Counted from the first letter of the stretch, positions 24,690 through 37,011 are shown. The stretch: DNA of 64,000 nt from Symsagittifera roscoffensis (GCF_963678635.1 NC_087063.1:17467814-17531813); one strand, 5' to 3'. Made by a program: numbers and translations. Notes: generated by a model from the letters alone, not told the origin.

Positions 24690-26148
24690 CAGATAGAGTT
24701 CAAATCTTCAGCTGACCAACGGTGGTGTGACAATCGAAATTGAAGCAAATTCAAACTCTAGCAAAAGTACTCAACACACGAATCTTGGTTAGCGTTGAAA
24801 GGAAATCAAAAATGTCATATCCGAAAATTTCCACATTCTTTGTCTTTGAGAAACCTGGCTTAATTGGCAAACTAAGTCAATTGAAGTGATACTAACTGAT
24901 TTCACGATATAGTGAATGAACAAAATACATTAAATTGAAAAAAATGGTGGATCACTCCAAAAAACATAAAATTATCATGGTGGATCACTAATTGCTGTCA
25001 AAAACAGTACAAAGTTTTCGAATTAAAGCACAACCTTCCTGACTCGTGCATAGCTTGTAGACGGCGACGAGCTAGACGTTGCGTTTTCTACTACACAAAC
25101 ATAAGAATAGCTAATACAGATGTAATGAAGAAGATATCGAAAAAAGCACAATTTTCAAAAACTTAACCGCTCTTAATATGCGAATACTTAAACACTCCAA
25201 ACACCAATTGGGAAACTCTAATGAGCAAAGATGAGTATGCGCAAAGTATTGTCGACCTACTTGATGGGAAAAATGTTTAAACCAGCGTTATTTTTAATAA
25301 GTGTTCCAATAACCTGCTTTATGTAGCATTCTATCGAAACTGTCTTATCCATGCTGAAAAAAAAAACTAATTTGTTTCTAAAGCCCATAATTGCTCAGAT
25401 CGCAATGCAATACAACTTTTGGGGGAATGTCTGTACAAAATCATAAAGCAGGTTAAAGAGAACCGCAGAAGCGTCGGCGTAGGCGAAACAGCAGTAACCA
25501 AAACGAAAAAGTAGACATGATGAACGAATTCTCTCATTCTGTTTTCTCACCGAAAGAATATTTTCATATTGAAAACATAACAATAGAAACACCAAATTGA
25601 ATAATTTAAGAGTATCGGTAGAGACTTTTTAAGAAATAAAAGAACACTAGATCCAAAAAAATTACTAAATTCGAAAAAACACTTATCCGAAAAATACAAA
25701 GGCTCGTACCAAACTTTTTCACAAAACCGCCATGCAAATGGCAGTTAATTTAGGCAGTATTTTCAAAAAAATAAAGCGCATCAGGAAACTAACAATCAGA
25801 TTGAAGCTTACAGCGGTAAAACCAGCGTTCAAACTGGGAGATAGGCTATATTTAGACATCTACCGACCTGTATCACTCCTAATTAATATTTGCTAAACTT
25901 ATGGAAAAATGTATCGATAAAGATTTTTATTAGCACTTTGCGGATCAATTAACCTCAAGCCAGCATTGTTTTGTCAAAATGTCCTCTTTGTAGCACATGT
26001 TAAGTTTCCTCAAGAAAAGTCTCAAAGCTCTAGACAAAGATTCATCTTCTTACGTCTTCGCTTTTTACACGGACTTTTTGAAGGCGTTTGTTAAAATGCT
26101 CTATAGAAAACTTCTCAAAAAGCTTGGTAAAACTGGCGTGGGCTGATG
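24690..26148 (+). mobile_element. LINE-B copy 2, first part
   Basis: It starts with a remnant of the ORF1 end (LTNGGVTIEIEANS-like, near 24712), then GTCTTTGAGAAACCTGGC at 24840 and the endonuclease-end and RT-finger blocks. It shares the GTCGGCGTAGGCGAAACAGC deletion junction with the unit at 21205. The RT block [11 protein letters not shown] sits at about 26065-26097. Confidence 0.65.
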
Positions 26149-26253
26149 TTTAATTGACATCCGGGTCCACTGATAGAAGTTTTTTTATCTCAAAAAAACT
26201 ACGAAACTACAAAAGTGATATTAAAAGTTTATATCTAAATTGGAGAAGCAGGT
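26149..26253 (+). mobile_element. LINE-C 5' fragment inside LINE-B
   Basis: These ~105 bases (GACATCCGGGTCCACTGATA onward) are identical or nearly so to 21807-21903. They are the LINE-C segment following the 2A-like motif. The left junction with LINE-B RT sequence is the same as at 21800, so the composite was copied. Confidence 0.75.
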
Positions 26254-27760
26254 CTATCGAAACTGTCTTATCCATACTGAAAAAAATAACGAATTTGTTT
26301 CTAAAGTCCATAATTGCTCAGATTGCAATGCAATACGACTTTTGGTGGAGTTTTTTTACAAAATCATAAAGCAGGTTAAAGAGAACCGCAGAATCGTCGG
26401 CGATGCTGATTACAACCAACTCGGCAGGATGATTGAATTTGCACTTTTTGAGCCCAGATGTCACGCCAACATCGATAAAATGAGTGAAGAATTGAAGGAT
26501 GGATTTAGACATAAACAAAACCTTAAGTAAGAAGGGGCACTAATCCAATTTTTAAACACCTCAAAAGTTAAAATGTGAGAAACAGCAGTAACCAAAACGA
26601 AAAAGTAGACATGATGAACGATTTCGCTCATTCTGATTTCTCACCGAAACAATATTTTCATATTGAAGACATAACAATAGAAAAACCAAAATGAACAAGT
26701 TCCGTGTATTGGCAGAGACTCTTCAAGAAATAAAAAACACAAGATCCAAAAAAAAAATTTAAATCCGAAAAAACACTATATCCGAAAAAACCACTGGCTC
26801 GTACTAAACTTTTTCACAAAACCGCCAGGCTAATGGCAGTTAATTTAGGCAGTATTTTCAAAATATAAAGCGCATCAGGAAACTACCAATCAGATTGAAA
26901 CTGGCAGCGGTGACACTAGTGTTCAAACAGTAGGATAGGCTTTATTTAGACAACTACCGACCTGTAGCACTCCTAATTATTATTTGCTCAATTTTTAGAA
27001 AAGTGTATCGTTAAAGAGTTGTATCAGCACTTTGCGGATCAATTAAGCTCGAGCCAGAATTGCTTCGCCTACATGTCTTCTTTGTTGCACATGTTAAGTT
27101 TCCTCAAGAAAAGTCTCAAAGCTCTAGACAAAGATTCATCTTCTTACGTCTTCGCTTTTTACACGGACTTTTTGAAGGCGTTTGTTAAAATGCTCTATAG
27201 AAAACTTCTCAAAAAACTTGGTAAAACAGGCGTCGGCTGATGTTTAACTGAAATTTTGCAGGACTATATTAGCGGGCGAAATAACATATTCGTGTAGATA
27301 ATACATGTTCCAGTATACTGGAAGTGACAAGCATTGTACCACAGGGCTCTCTACGGGGACTAATTCTGTTTTGTACAGCAAATTTAGCAACCCGTTCTTG
27401 TTCGCTAGTGACCTAACAACTCTCCCCGTAAACAAGCGTTATGTCCAAGTACAGTTACATTTAGACTCTCTTGATACCTGGGTCAGCAAAAACAAGATGA
27501 GACTAGCCATGCACAAATAATTCAAGATAATCTTCAGAAGAATTGAGACTCAGTCAATTTCACAAGTTGCTGCGCTAGAACAATCAGATGTTATCAAGGA
27601 CCTAGGGGCGCCTTTAAACAAAAACCTGAACTGGCATACACACAGTAATGAGATTAAAGGAGGCTAATAGTTTTTTCTATCTGAAAAGCAATCTTTCGTA
27701 CATTTTGAAAACATCGTGTAAACTGAGCCTGTACAAATGTTTGTTTTATGCTAGTCGGCC
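26254..27760 (+). mobile_element. LINE-B copy 2, second part (best RT of the family)
   Basis: This unit keeps the ~400 bases deleted elsewhere. It runs through the endonuclease end (FVSKVHNCSDCNAI), the linker (DADYNQLGRMIEFALFEPR), the RT fingers (frame 27019-27240, [11 protein letters not shown]), the palm region around the PQGS block (27340-27370) and LTTLPVNKRYVQVQL with LDSLDTWVSKNKMRLAM (27410-27515). DVIKDLGAPLNKNLNWHTH follows at about 27588-27645. The catalytic (F/Y)ADD is represented by FASDLTT, so the active site is lost. Confidence 0.7.
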
Positions 27761-28699
27761 ATATCGTGAAGTTTCATAAATGGTTTTGGATTGAAATGAT
27801 GTTTTTGAAAAATTTGATTTGGCCATGTCATGCTCAAGTTTAATGCAGCAACTGAATTAATAGTCAGAAAAAATCAGAAGAACCTATTAATAATTGCGGG
27901 AAAGTTGACAGAAAGTCGGCTCAGAGTCAAATTGCTATTCGCAATTCACCCAATAACCAACCTTTCGAGTCGAACAGTCTTGTACCCGATAGAGAACACC
28001 GGGATATCGTTTGAGAGTGTCGTCACTGGACAAAAGAGAACCTTGATTAAGCAGGTCGACAAGTGAAGCGACCCAATGACCCAGACAAAAACATCTTGAG
28101 TCAAAGTTTTTCAAAAATATTTGTTATGTTTTATTAATTACCTTACTTAATCGATTTCTGAGACGTAGTCACTATGTGAGTACTGAAGTTATTTTCTAGA
28201 GTTATGTTTAGATAAGGCGAAGTTTAGGTTGATCCATCCGAATCGGATCAAAGGTCCACCGTCTAATGAAAACTAATGGTGTTTATTTGAGTTTACAACC
28301 CTGTTCTTAAGGGATTTCGCGTGTTTTATGTTTTTAGAGACCTATCCATGGGAACCTGCTTATTTCTAGAGTGGGGGTATTATGGTATTATGGTATTTCG
28401 TATTTAAGCTGTTATACGATCTTGATGACCCATGTCTTAAGCGAATCAAATTGGCTCCGACAGAATGAGGTGTGAAAACTCAACACGTAGTGTCCCTGTC
28501 TCCTGAGCTAATGGTTATTGGGCTGATTTCTCTTAACCTCATATGTGACGTAAGCGGACAATTTCTATGCGCCTTCCAATTTTTACATATAGGTTTCTGA
28601 CCTTTCAAGTCTGGAAAATTTCCAAAAAAGTGATATTCGGTGAATACTAGGACAAAAGCTTCAAGTTATCTCAGTCAACTAAAAATGATGAAATTTTTT
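27761..28699. other. No recognisable gene
   Basis: A 78-codon frame at 27830-28066 matches no family known to me. The area 28140-28690 shows no repeat partner in the window. Confidence 0.4.
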
Positions 28700-28826
28700 A
28701 CCATTCCCCATGTTTTTTCAATTAAATGACAACCTTTTGGTTGCTAAAATGGGTGTTGAAACTGAGTCCAACAAATTCTACCAACTCGGTAGGTCAGGTA
28801 AGCCCGTACACAGCTCAGTTGGACTT

Positions 28827-29348
28827 CTAGGACTGAGTAGCTTGGGCAGCAATGTGGATAGCGTTCGTGATATTCTTCCAGTAATTTCTTTCTGCTGCAA
28901 TTCGAGCGAGGTGGAACAGGTTTTCGAGTGTCTCCAGTGGTGCGATTTCAAGGATTGCTGCTGCTTCTTGATTTGTTGCTTCGAATAGTTTGATGTCTTC
29001 GTTTATGGTGGTCACGAGTGTGGTACGGTGTTCTTCCTCGGAATTTCTTCAATCCTTTTTGATTGAAATAATGGACCATAGACCGCCAGCAGGGTGCTGT
29101 TTCTGGTAGACGTAATATGTGGCCGAAGACATTCCAGCGTCTTCTGGTCACTTCGAGTGATACTTGGGATGAGTCGCACCATTCGTATAGTTGTTTATTG
29201 GAAATCTTGTATGGGTACTTGATTTTAGTACTTTTCGTAATTGTTGGCGATGCAAGGCGTCGATTAGTTTTCGTTCTGTCCTTCTGAGACCCCAGGTTTC
29301 GCAGTTGTAGAGCAGTATCGGTTTCATCAGGCAATTATACAGTTGCAA
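28827..29348 (-). pseudogene. LINE-A C-terminal domain, copy 1
   Basis: Two overlapping minus frames carry LYNCLMKPILLYNCETWGLR, then KISNKQLYEWC, RRRWNVFGHILRLPE and finally ATNQEAAAILEIAPLETLEN before a TGA-type end at 28827. This is the conserved region downstream of the RT in many APE LINEs. A small frameshift lies between the frames ending at 29148 and 28948. Confidence 0.75.
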
Positions 29349-29504
29349 CCGTATTCTCAGTTTGATTTTATCGCTGCACCAGTTTAATTGTAATGTTGCT
29401 AGGGCTTTTGAGGTTAGTGTTTTCCTATGTATCAGGTCTTCAGAATCTCCTAATAACGAGCGGAGCTACTTCGTTTTCCTCCACCTCTCTTCTGATCTAT
29501 ATCC

Positions 29505-29720
29505 TTATTTGATCACTGTGATCTCGGTCTTGTCCGGGTTTGCTTTGAGTCGATGCGTCTGCAAGATGGTTTTGATGTTCTTTTGAATGCAAGTTGAGTC
29601 GTTTTTGTCTTCCGTTATAAATTCGGTATCGTCTGCGTAAATCGCTTCTTCTGATTTCGGGATTGAGTAATCATGGTCTAATTGTGCCGGTGGTTTCGCT
29701 TTATCTCGTTCCCGTCTCAC
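29505..29720 (-). pseudogene. LINE-A RT catalytic segment (YADD), copy 1
   Basis: A 71-residue minus frame reads EEAIYADDTEFITEDKN and later LKANPDKTEITVIK. YADD is the RT catalytic motif and is intact in this copy. It is separated from the upstream RT fingers by frame breaks and by the internal duplication. Confidence 0.8.
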
Positions 29721-30640
29721 ATCTTTAAGGGCATTTTCAAGGTAAACATTATAGTTGACTACGCTTAGTCCGTCTCCCTGGGGGGATCCGATGTTGGTTG
29801 AGAATGTTTTGTGGTTCTGACAACTCTAAGTCTTGATCTCCAGGTTAGTTTGCGTCTAAAATTTTCTAGTAGTCGAACAATGTTTTGATTAGCTGTTTTC
29901 TGTCGATCGAGTCAAATGCAGCTGAAATGTCGATTCCTGTCAAATATACTTTCATCTGGAACTTCTGAAGTTTCGCGACCAGCCACTTCAATCCCCAGAC
30001 TACGTCCTTTGTCCCTCTGCCCTGTCGTCTTGAACTCTGAGATTCGGAGATGTATTGTTCAGTGGCCGAGCGGATTCGGTTCATTAAGATCAAAAACAAC
30101 AGTTTGCGGATTGTTGGAAGCAGTATAACTGGTCGGAGGTTCTTGACGGTTCCCTTTTTTCCGGGCTGTTTCGCTTTATCTCGTTCCCGTCTCACATCTT
30201 TAAGGGCATTTTCAAAGTAAACATTATAATTGACTCCGCTTAGTCCGTCTCCCTGGAGTGATACGATGTTGGTTGGGAGTGTTTCGTGGTTCTGACAACT
30301 CTCAGTCTTGATCTCCACGTTATTTTGCGTCAAAAGTTTTGTTAGTAGTCTAACTTTGTCTAGTGGAATGATCTTGTGATATGTTTGATTAGCTGTTTTC
30401 TGTCGATCGAGTCAAATGCAGCTGAAATGTCGATTCCTGTCAAATATACTTTCATCTGGAACTTCTGAAGTTTCGCGACCAGCCACTTCAATCCCCAGAC
30501 TACGTCCTTTGTCCCTCTGCCCTGTGGTCTTGAACTCTGAGAGTGGGAGATGTATTGTTCAGTGGCCGAGCGGATTCGGTTCATTAAGATCAGTGACAGC
30601 AGTTTAAGGATTGTTGGAAGCAGTAGAACTGGTCGGAGGT
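29693..30640. repeat. 475-bp internal tandem duplication in LINE-A RT
   Basis: GTTTCGCTTTATCTCGTTCC occurs at 29693 and again at 30168, and the following 470 bases repeat. Both units encode GIDISAAFDSIDR and the GRGTKDVVWGLKWL segment. The duplication fuses the QGDGLS part of the RT back onto its finger region, which cannot give a working enzyme. Confidence 0.85.
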
Positions 30641-30898
30641 TCTTGACGGATCCCTTTTTTTCCCGGAATTCTGGAGGGGAACCAGGATTCCGTGTCCAAG
30701 CTTCAGGTCGGAGTGCTGCTGGAATGCACCGTTCAGTATGCTGGTCACGCGTGTTACTAGGATATCTGGTCCATATTTGAGCAGTTCTTCACTGATCCCA
30801 TCAAACCCAGCAGCTTTTCCGTTCTTCATTTTCTTCAGCGCAGATCTTACTTCACTTTCGGGCATTGTCCGGCAGTTCATGTGACGTGTCGCTTTCAA
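30590..30898 (-). pseudogene. LINE-A RT N-terminal segment, copy 1
   Basis: The 102-residue minus frame holds MPESEVRSALKKMKNGKAAG, DGISEELLKYG and GHGILVPLQNSGKK. It is the start of the RT domain, where KxGKAxGxDGI is typical, and it leads into the NLRPVILLP finger block in copy 2. A frameshift follows the KKRDPS segment. Confidence 0.8.
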
Positions 30899-31525
30899 GT
30901 TCGTCGATATCGCTCTTGAAGAAAAGTTGTTGGATAAAATCTTTGATGCTCTCGTATCTCTCCTCCGGTGATTTTATAGTGTGATTGTTGCCATCCTTCA
31001 TCTTTGGGTTTTGCCGCTTCCCTCGAAACAAAATTTTCACAGATTTAAACATCTTCGCATTGTCAGGTGTGATTTCAACTTCAGTCAACAGCAAGTCGAG
31101 GCTGTATTATTTCGCTTTCTTCACTTGGGCATGAATTTCGGTGAGGAGCTGACTTCGTTTGCTTCTGAGCCTTCAATCTTGTCCTCGTCCGTAGCGTCCT
31201 TGATTTTCAGTCGTAGATCTCTTTGCTTCTGCGAAAAGAAATGGATCTCTGGGTTATTATCTTTTCTCGTTACGTTCTGTTCCAAGGTTCATGTTGCGGC
31301 TGCAAGAACGTCCCGCAAAAGTTCCCAGGCTGTGTTGGGTTCTGATTTTCTTATTCGTGCCTCCAGTTTAGTTTAGCATTGTTCTATCGTGTTCTTTTTG
31401 GGCACCAAATGATTGATATTAAGTGGTGGCTGAATTCGCTCGGTTTTTGGCTTGTACAACTTGTAGTTTCATATATTGAGTTTTGCTACTACCAGACTGT
31501 GATCAGAGTCTTTTACCGTTCCGCT

Positions 31526-31876
31526 TTAGCTTCTCGCATTCGTCAGATATAGTTTCTTAACCATGAAGCAGGCTATGTAGTCAATCTGATTGAACAATCT
31601 TATTAGTTTTCCATTAACTCTGCTTCTCGGTTCCCACGTCGTGATGTGGCTGGCGCGATAATGATAGCCGGTGTTCGAGATGAAGAGATGGGTCGTCTCG
31701 CAGAATTCTAGAAGAGTTGTGCCGCTGTTGTTTTTCCGTCCCCTGGAAAACCGTCCGATGCATGTGTATCCGGTCGGGCGTCCAACTTTGGCGTTGAAGT
31801 CTCCAGCAATGTACAACAGGTTGTGTTTCTTGTTCTCATCAACCAATTTGTTCAGTTTATGGTAAACTTCGTCCAC
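31526..31876 (-). pseudogene. LINE-A APE endonuclease, copy 1
   Basis: The 116-residue minus frame has LLYIAGDFNAKVG with the catalytic Asp present (codon at 31801-31799), then LLEFCETTHLFISNTG, HITTWEPRSR and FNQIDYIACF. These are the middle and late motifs of the apurinic-endonuclease-like domain that nicks target DNA for retrotransposition. The upstream part of the domain lies at 31880-32120 in a different frame, and the final SDH motif is not in this frame. Confidence 0.8.
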
Positions 31877-32290
31877 CTCATATAGGTTGTTTTGTAATCT
31901 GCCTGTGTGGGGGCATTAATGTTGATCACGGAGATGTTTCAGTTTCAGAGTTGTTAGTTTCGGTTTCGTAACGGTGACGCGTTTGCACCTGTATTGTTCT
32001 CTTTTCCGCAGTTTCATCGTCATTTCCCCGGTTTTCTCGATTTCGTATTCTTCTTCTAATCGAACTTGGAGAAAATATATCCAGTCGGATACTTTCCAAT
32101 CGCTGTCAACTAAAAGTGACATATTGGGAAGAAACTCCTAGATTTTCAAACTAAGTTAAGCGAGAACACAAAAAATAAAAGGATGATTCACGTTTAGAAA
32201 TTGTAGAAAAATAAACAGATTGAGTGAATTTGTAGATTTCACTAGATTGGTGGGTTTAACTAACAGAGTTTTGAAGATGTGGAGTTATGA

Positions 32291-32689
32291 TAATTATTGA
32301 TAGCAATTTCACAGGCCAGGTTTTTGAAAGCTGGTAGCCTCAATATGCTAACACTTTAGGCACGCATACGACTTTATTATCCCCGTTAGACGTTTTGATA
32401 TCATCATTCTTTTTCTTGGAGGCAACGATCTATTCAATGCGCTCTAGCCTTCTAGCAACACTCAAGACTCGCCGAAAAACAGCTCAACATTTGATCGATC
32501 AACCTCGTCTGCTATAGAACCAAAAAAAACGTTTGTGTTCTGGGTATTCGCGAACGGGACGAAAATTTTGCAGTAGAAAGTGTATCGAGCAAAGCTCTTC
32601 GAGCGAGAGCTGAGTGAGTTTCACCGAGAGTTCAGCCAAGATTCGATTGGAAAAATAGCGGCGTCAGTAGCCGTACCTTAGGTAGAGGA
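32291..32689. other. No recognisable gene
   Basis: Sequence between the 5' end of LINE-A copy 1 and the start of LINE-B copy 3. No repeat partner or coding signal is seen. Confidence 0.4.
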
Positions 32690-35600
32690 CACTTTAAACC
32701 AGATAGAGCTCAACTCAACAAACAAAATGGTCTAAATAACATCAAAAACAGATAGTAGAGGGCAGATTTTTGTAATCGAACACCACAGGAAACTGAACGA
32801 AGCCGAAAACACAAAGGTGATAACTTGTCATACAAACAATTGTCAGTATGCCGATCTATGGAAACCTCCACGTCAGTAAATTAGTGAGTACGCTTAAAAT
32901 TGATTTTCAAAAGATATCTTAAGGCGCCATCGGTTTATCAGTATTAAATGATCTTTCTTGTTCTTCTTTTCCAAAGGTTTTTTTCCAGATTCCAATTGTT
33001 AAGATATGAACAGTAGTTCATGTTTGGAAGACCTGCAAAATCAACAGCAAAGAAAAGAAAAATTCTTATCACTGAGTCTCATGCATTTGTCACATAGATC
33101 TAACGCCTGAATGTACAGCTCTATCAAATTTCGCCGTAAACGGTATACGGGAGCTGGGTATGATAGCAATGTTGTAGTGTAACTGTTGTCTCGAGATCAA
33201 TGAGCACGATAGGTTTATAAGAAACAGCAGTGTAGAGAAAGTGAAATTAGAACCAAGCTTGCAAAAAAACTGAGAGTAATAATTGATAAGAAAACTGATG
33301 ATGCATTAAACAAGATTTTTGAGAAAATTCAAAGAACATATTTAGTTGTGTTGGAAGCAAAATAACAAAAGGGATTTGGATCTACCCAGTCGCCAAAAAT
33401 TGAATATGCAAGAACATTGCACTAACAGACAATGTTTTTGAAACCAACGGGTCCCCGAAGACTCAAAGAAATTCAGAGTAGAAAATTTACTCCCCACGAA
33501 CGGAAAAAAATGCAATACTGAGTGTAGTCGCTGAGAAACCAAATATAGTTGAACTAAAAAGACTGGGAAAGTTGATTAGAAAATATCTCTTGTTTCAGTT
33601 GCAAATGAACATGAGGCGCGTTTAATCTTGGCAAAGACTAAGGAGAAACAAGTTTGCTTGTGAAAAATGGGCATATTTTTTACTCCCGGCTCTTTTGAGA
33701 GAAGAAGCAGCTAAAAAGAATCAAAACTTGAAGACCAGGCGATCTTTAATGGATGAAGGTGTACCCAAGGAGAAGGTAAAAATTAGAAATCTTCAACTGA
33801 CCAACAATGGAGTGACAATTGAAATTGGAGCAAACTCAAGCCCTAGCAATAGTACTTGACTAGGTTTCCTTAAAAATCTGCAACTCAACACTTGAAACTT
33901 TGTTAGCATTGAAAAGAGATCAAAACTATCATATCCGAACATTTCCACATTCTTTGTCTTTGAGAAACCTGGCTTATTTGGCAAACTAAGTCAATTGAAC
34001 TGATGCTAACTGATTTCACAATATGCAGAGTGAACAAAATACATAAAATTAAAAAAAAATGGTGGATCACTACAAAATACATAAAATTATCATGATGGAT
34101 CACTAATTGCTGTCAAAAACAGTACAAAATTTTTGAATTAAAGCACAACCTTCTTTACTCGTGCATAGCTTGTAGAGAAAAATAGATGGCAACAAACTAA
34201 GCGTCTGCGTTTCCTACTAAACAAACATAACACTAGCTAATACTGATGTACTGAAGAAGATTTCGAAAGAAGCACAAATTTCAAAAACTTAACAGCTCTT
34301 ATTATGCGAATACTTAAACACTCCAAACACCAATTGGGAGACTCTAATGAGCAGCGATGAGTATGCGCTTAGTATTGTCGACCTAATTGATGGAAAAACT
34401 ATTTAAACCAGCAGTATTTTCAATAAGTCTTCCAAAAACCTGCTTGATGTAGCATTCTATCGAAACTGTCTTATCCATACTGAAAAAAATAACGAATTTG
34501 TTTCTAAAGTCCATAATTGCTCAGATTGCAATGCAATACGACTTTTGGTGGAGTTTTTTTACAAAATCATAAAGCAGGTTAAAGAGAACCGCAGAATCGT
34601 CGGCGATGCTGATTACAACCAACTCGGCAGGATGATTGAATTTGCACTTTTTGAGCCCAGATGTCACGCCAACATCGATAAAATGAGTGAAGAATTGAAG
34701 GATGGATTTAGACATAAACAAAACCTTAAGTAAGAAGGGGCCTTAATCCAATTTTTAAACACCTCAAAAGTTAAAATGTGAGAAACAGCAGTAACCAAAA
34801 CGAAAAAGTAGACATGATGAACGAATTCGCTCATTCTGATTTCTCACCGAAACAATATTTTCATATTGAAGACATAACAATAGAAAAACCAAATTGAATA
34901 AGTTCCGTGTATTGGTAGAGACTCTTCAAGAAACAAAAAACACAAGATCCAAAAAAAAAATTTAAATCCGAAAAAACACTATATCCGAAAAAACCACTGG
35001 CTCGTACTAAACTTTTTCACAAAACCGCCAGGCTAATGGCAGTTAATTTAGGCAGTATTTTCAAAATATAAAGCGCATCAGGAAACTACCAATCAGATTG
35101 AAACTGGCAGCGGTGACACTAGTGTTCAAACAGTAGGATAGGCTTTATTTAGACAACTACCGACCTGTAGCACTCCTAATTATTATTTGCTCAATTTTTA
35201 GAAAAGTGTATCGTTAAAGAGTTGTATCAGCACTTTGCGGATCAATTAAGCTCGAGCCAGAATTGCTTCGCCTACATGTCTTCTTTGATGCACATGTTAA
35301 ATTTCCTCAAGAAAAGTCTCAAAGCTCTAGACAAAAAATCATCTTGCTACGTCTTCGCTTTTTACACGGATTTTTTGAAGGCGTTTGTTAAAATGCCTTA
35401 TAGAAAACTTCTCAAAAACTTGGTAAAACAGGCGTGGGGTTATGTTTAACTGAAATTTTGCATGACTATCCTAGCGGGCGAAACAACATATTTGTGTAGA
35501 TAATACATGTTCCAGTGTACTGGAAGTAGCAAGCAGTGTAGCACAGGGCTCTCTACGGGGACTAATTCTGTTTTGTATTGAAATTTAGCAACCCGTTCTT

Positions 35601-35741
35601 GTTCGCTGGTGACCTAACAATTTTTCCCGTAAACAAGCGTTATGTCCAAGTACAGTTACACTTGGACTCACTTGATACCTGGGTCAGCAAAAACAAGATG
35701 AGTCTAGCAATGCGCAAATAATTCAAGATAAACTTCAGAAC
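32690..35741 (+). mobile_element. LINE-B copy 3 (longest, broken)
   Basis: It starts with the 5' region shared with 18550-19145. An ORF1-like remnant follows at 33260-33860 (CEKWAYFLLPALLREEAAKK, RRSLMDEGVPKEKVKIRN), of the sort found at the end of LINE ORF1 proteins. Then come the GTCTTTGAGAAACCTGGC block (33956), the endonuclease end (34440-34560), the linker frame 34545-34733 and the RT fingers with [11 protein letters not shown] (35222-35449). It stops about 20 bases into the post-palm region at the LINE-A boundary. Stops are present throughout. Confidence 0.7.
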
Positions 35742-36329
35742 ATTGAAATAATGGATCATAGATTGAAATAATGGATCATAGACCGCCAGCAGGGTGTTGG
35801 CTTTGGTAGACTTAATATGTGGCCGAGGGCATTCCAGCGTCTTGTGGTCACTTCGAGTGATACTTGGGATGAGTCGCACCATTCGTATAGTTGTTTATTG
35901 GAAATCTTGTATGGGTACTTGATTTTTAGTACTTTTCGTAATTGTTGGCGATGGAAGGCGTCGATTAGTTTTCGTTCTATCCTTCTCAGACCCCAGGTTT
36001 CGCAGTTGTGGAGCAGTATCGGTTTCATCAGGCAATTATACAGTTGTAATCGTCTTCTCAGTTTGATAGTTAGACTAGTTGTAGTTCTGCTAGGGCTGTT
36101 GAGGCTAGCGTTTTCCTACGTATCAGGTCTTCAGAATCTCCTAATAACGAGCGGAGCTACTTCGTTTTCCTCCACCTCCCTTCTGATCTATTTGCTCGTT
36201 TTGACGGTCTCTTGAATCCAAGTTGAGTCGTTTTCGTCTTCCATTATAAAGTCGGTATCGTCTGCGTAAATCGCTTCGTCTGATTACAGGATTGAGTAAT
36301 CGTGGTCTAATTGTGCCGGTGGTTTCGCT

Positions 36330-36980
36330 TTATCTCGTTGCTCTGATGTTGGTTGGGAATGTTTCGTGGTTCTGACAAATGTCAATCTTGATCTCCAGGT
36401 TGGTTTCAGTCAAAAATTTTGTTAGTAGTCGAACTTCGTCTAGTGGAATGATCTTGTGATATGTTTTGATTAGCTGTTTTCTGTCGATCGAGTCAAATGC
36501 AGCTGAAATGTCGATTCCTGTCAAATATACTTTCATCTGGAACTTCTGAAGTTTCGCGACCAGCCACTTCAATCCCCAGACTATGTCCTTTGTCCCTCTG
36601 CCCTGTCGTCTTGAACTCTGAGAGTCGGAGATGTATTGTTCAGTGGCCGAGCGGATTCGGCTCATTAAGATCAAAAACAACAGTTTGCGGATTGTTGGAA
36701 GCAGTATAACTGGTCGGAGGTTCTTGACGGATCCCTTTTTTTCCCCGGAATTCTGTAGGGGAACCAGGATTCCGTGTCCAAGCTTCAGGTCGGCGTGCTG
36801 CTGGAATGCACCGTTCAGTATGCTGGTCACGCCTGTTACTAGGATATCTGGTCCATATTTGAGCGGTTCTTCACTGATCCCATCAAACACAGCAGCTTTT
36901 CCGTTCTTCATTTTCTTCAGCGCAGATATTACTTCACTTTCGGGCATAGTCCGGTAGTTCTTGTGACGTGTCGCTTTCAA
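36330..36980 (-). pseudogene. LINE-A reverse transcriptase, copy 2
   Basis: A 216-residue minus frame, the longest RT piece in the window. It runs KMKNGKAAVFDGISEEPLKY, GILVPLQNSG, NLRPVILLPTIRKLLFLIL, GRGTKDIVWGLKWL and GIDISAAFDSIDRKQLI, where the first catalytic Asp lies in the AAFD block. The frame ends before QGDGLS and YADD. A separate remnant with IYADDTDFI is at about 36245-36275. KAAG has become KAAV, and a stop separates fingers from palm. Confidence 0.8.
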
Positions 36981-37011
36981 GTTCGTCGATATCGCTCTTG
37001 AAGAAAAGTTG

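Larger units (their letters stand above)
28700..32290 (-). mobile_element. LINE-A copy 1 (APE-type non-LTR retrotransposon, near full length, broken)
   Basis: Read on the minus strand from about 32290 to 28700 it carries a 5' region, an APE endonuclease (about 32120-31400), a basic linker, the RT (30900-29500) and a C-terminal domain (29350-28827). The 5' limit is set by loss of similarity with the copies ending at 38367 and 42331, just after GATGTGGAGTTATG. The RT contains a 475-bp internal tandem duplication and several frame breaks. The endonuclease GDFN with an IDYI end and the RT with AAFDSID and YADD place it among APE-type LINEs. The C-terminal CETWGLRR segment is widespread in invertebrate LINEs. 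I do not assign a clade. Confidence 0.8.

Noticed and set aside
28710-28988. 92-residue plus-strand frame with Cys-rich end
   Set aside because: It mirrors the LINE-A C-terminal domain on the minus strand, which has the recognisable family motifs.
29916-30607. Plus-strand frames repeated at 29916, 30416 and 36497
   Set aside because: They are antisense shadows of the LINE-A RT; their repetition reflects copies of the element.
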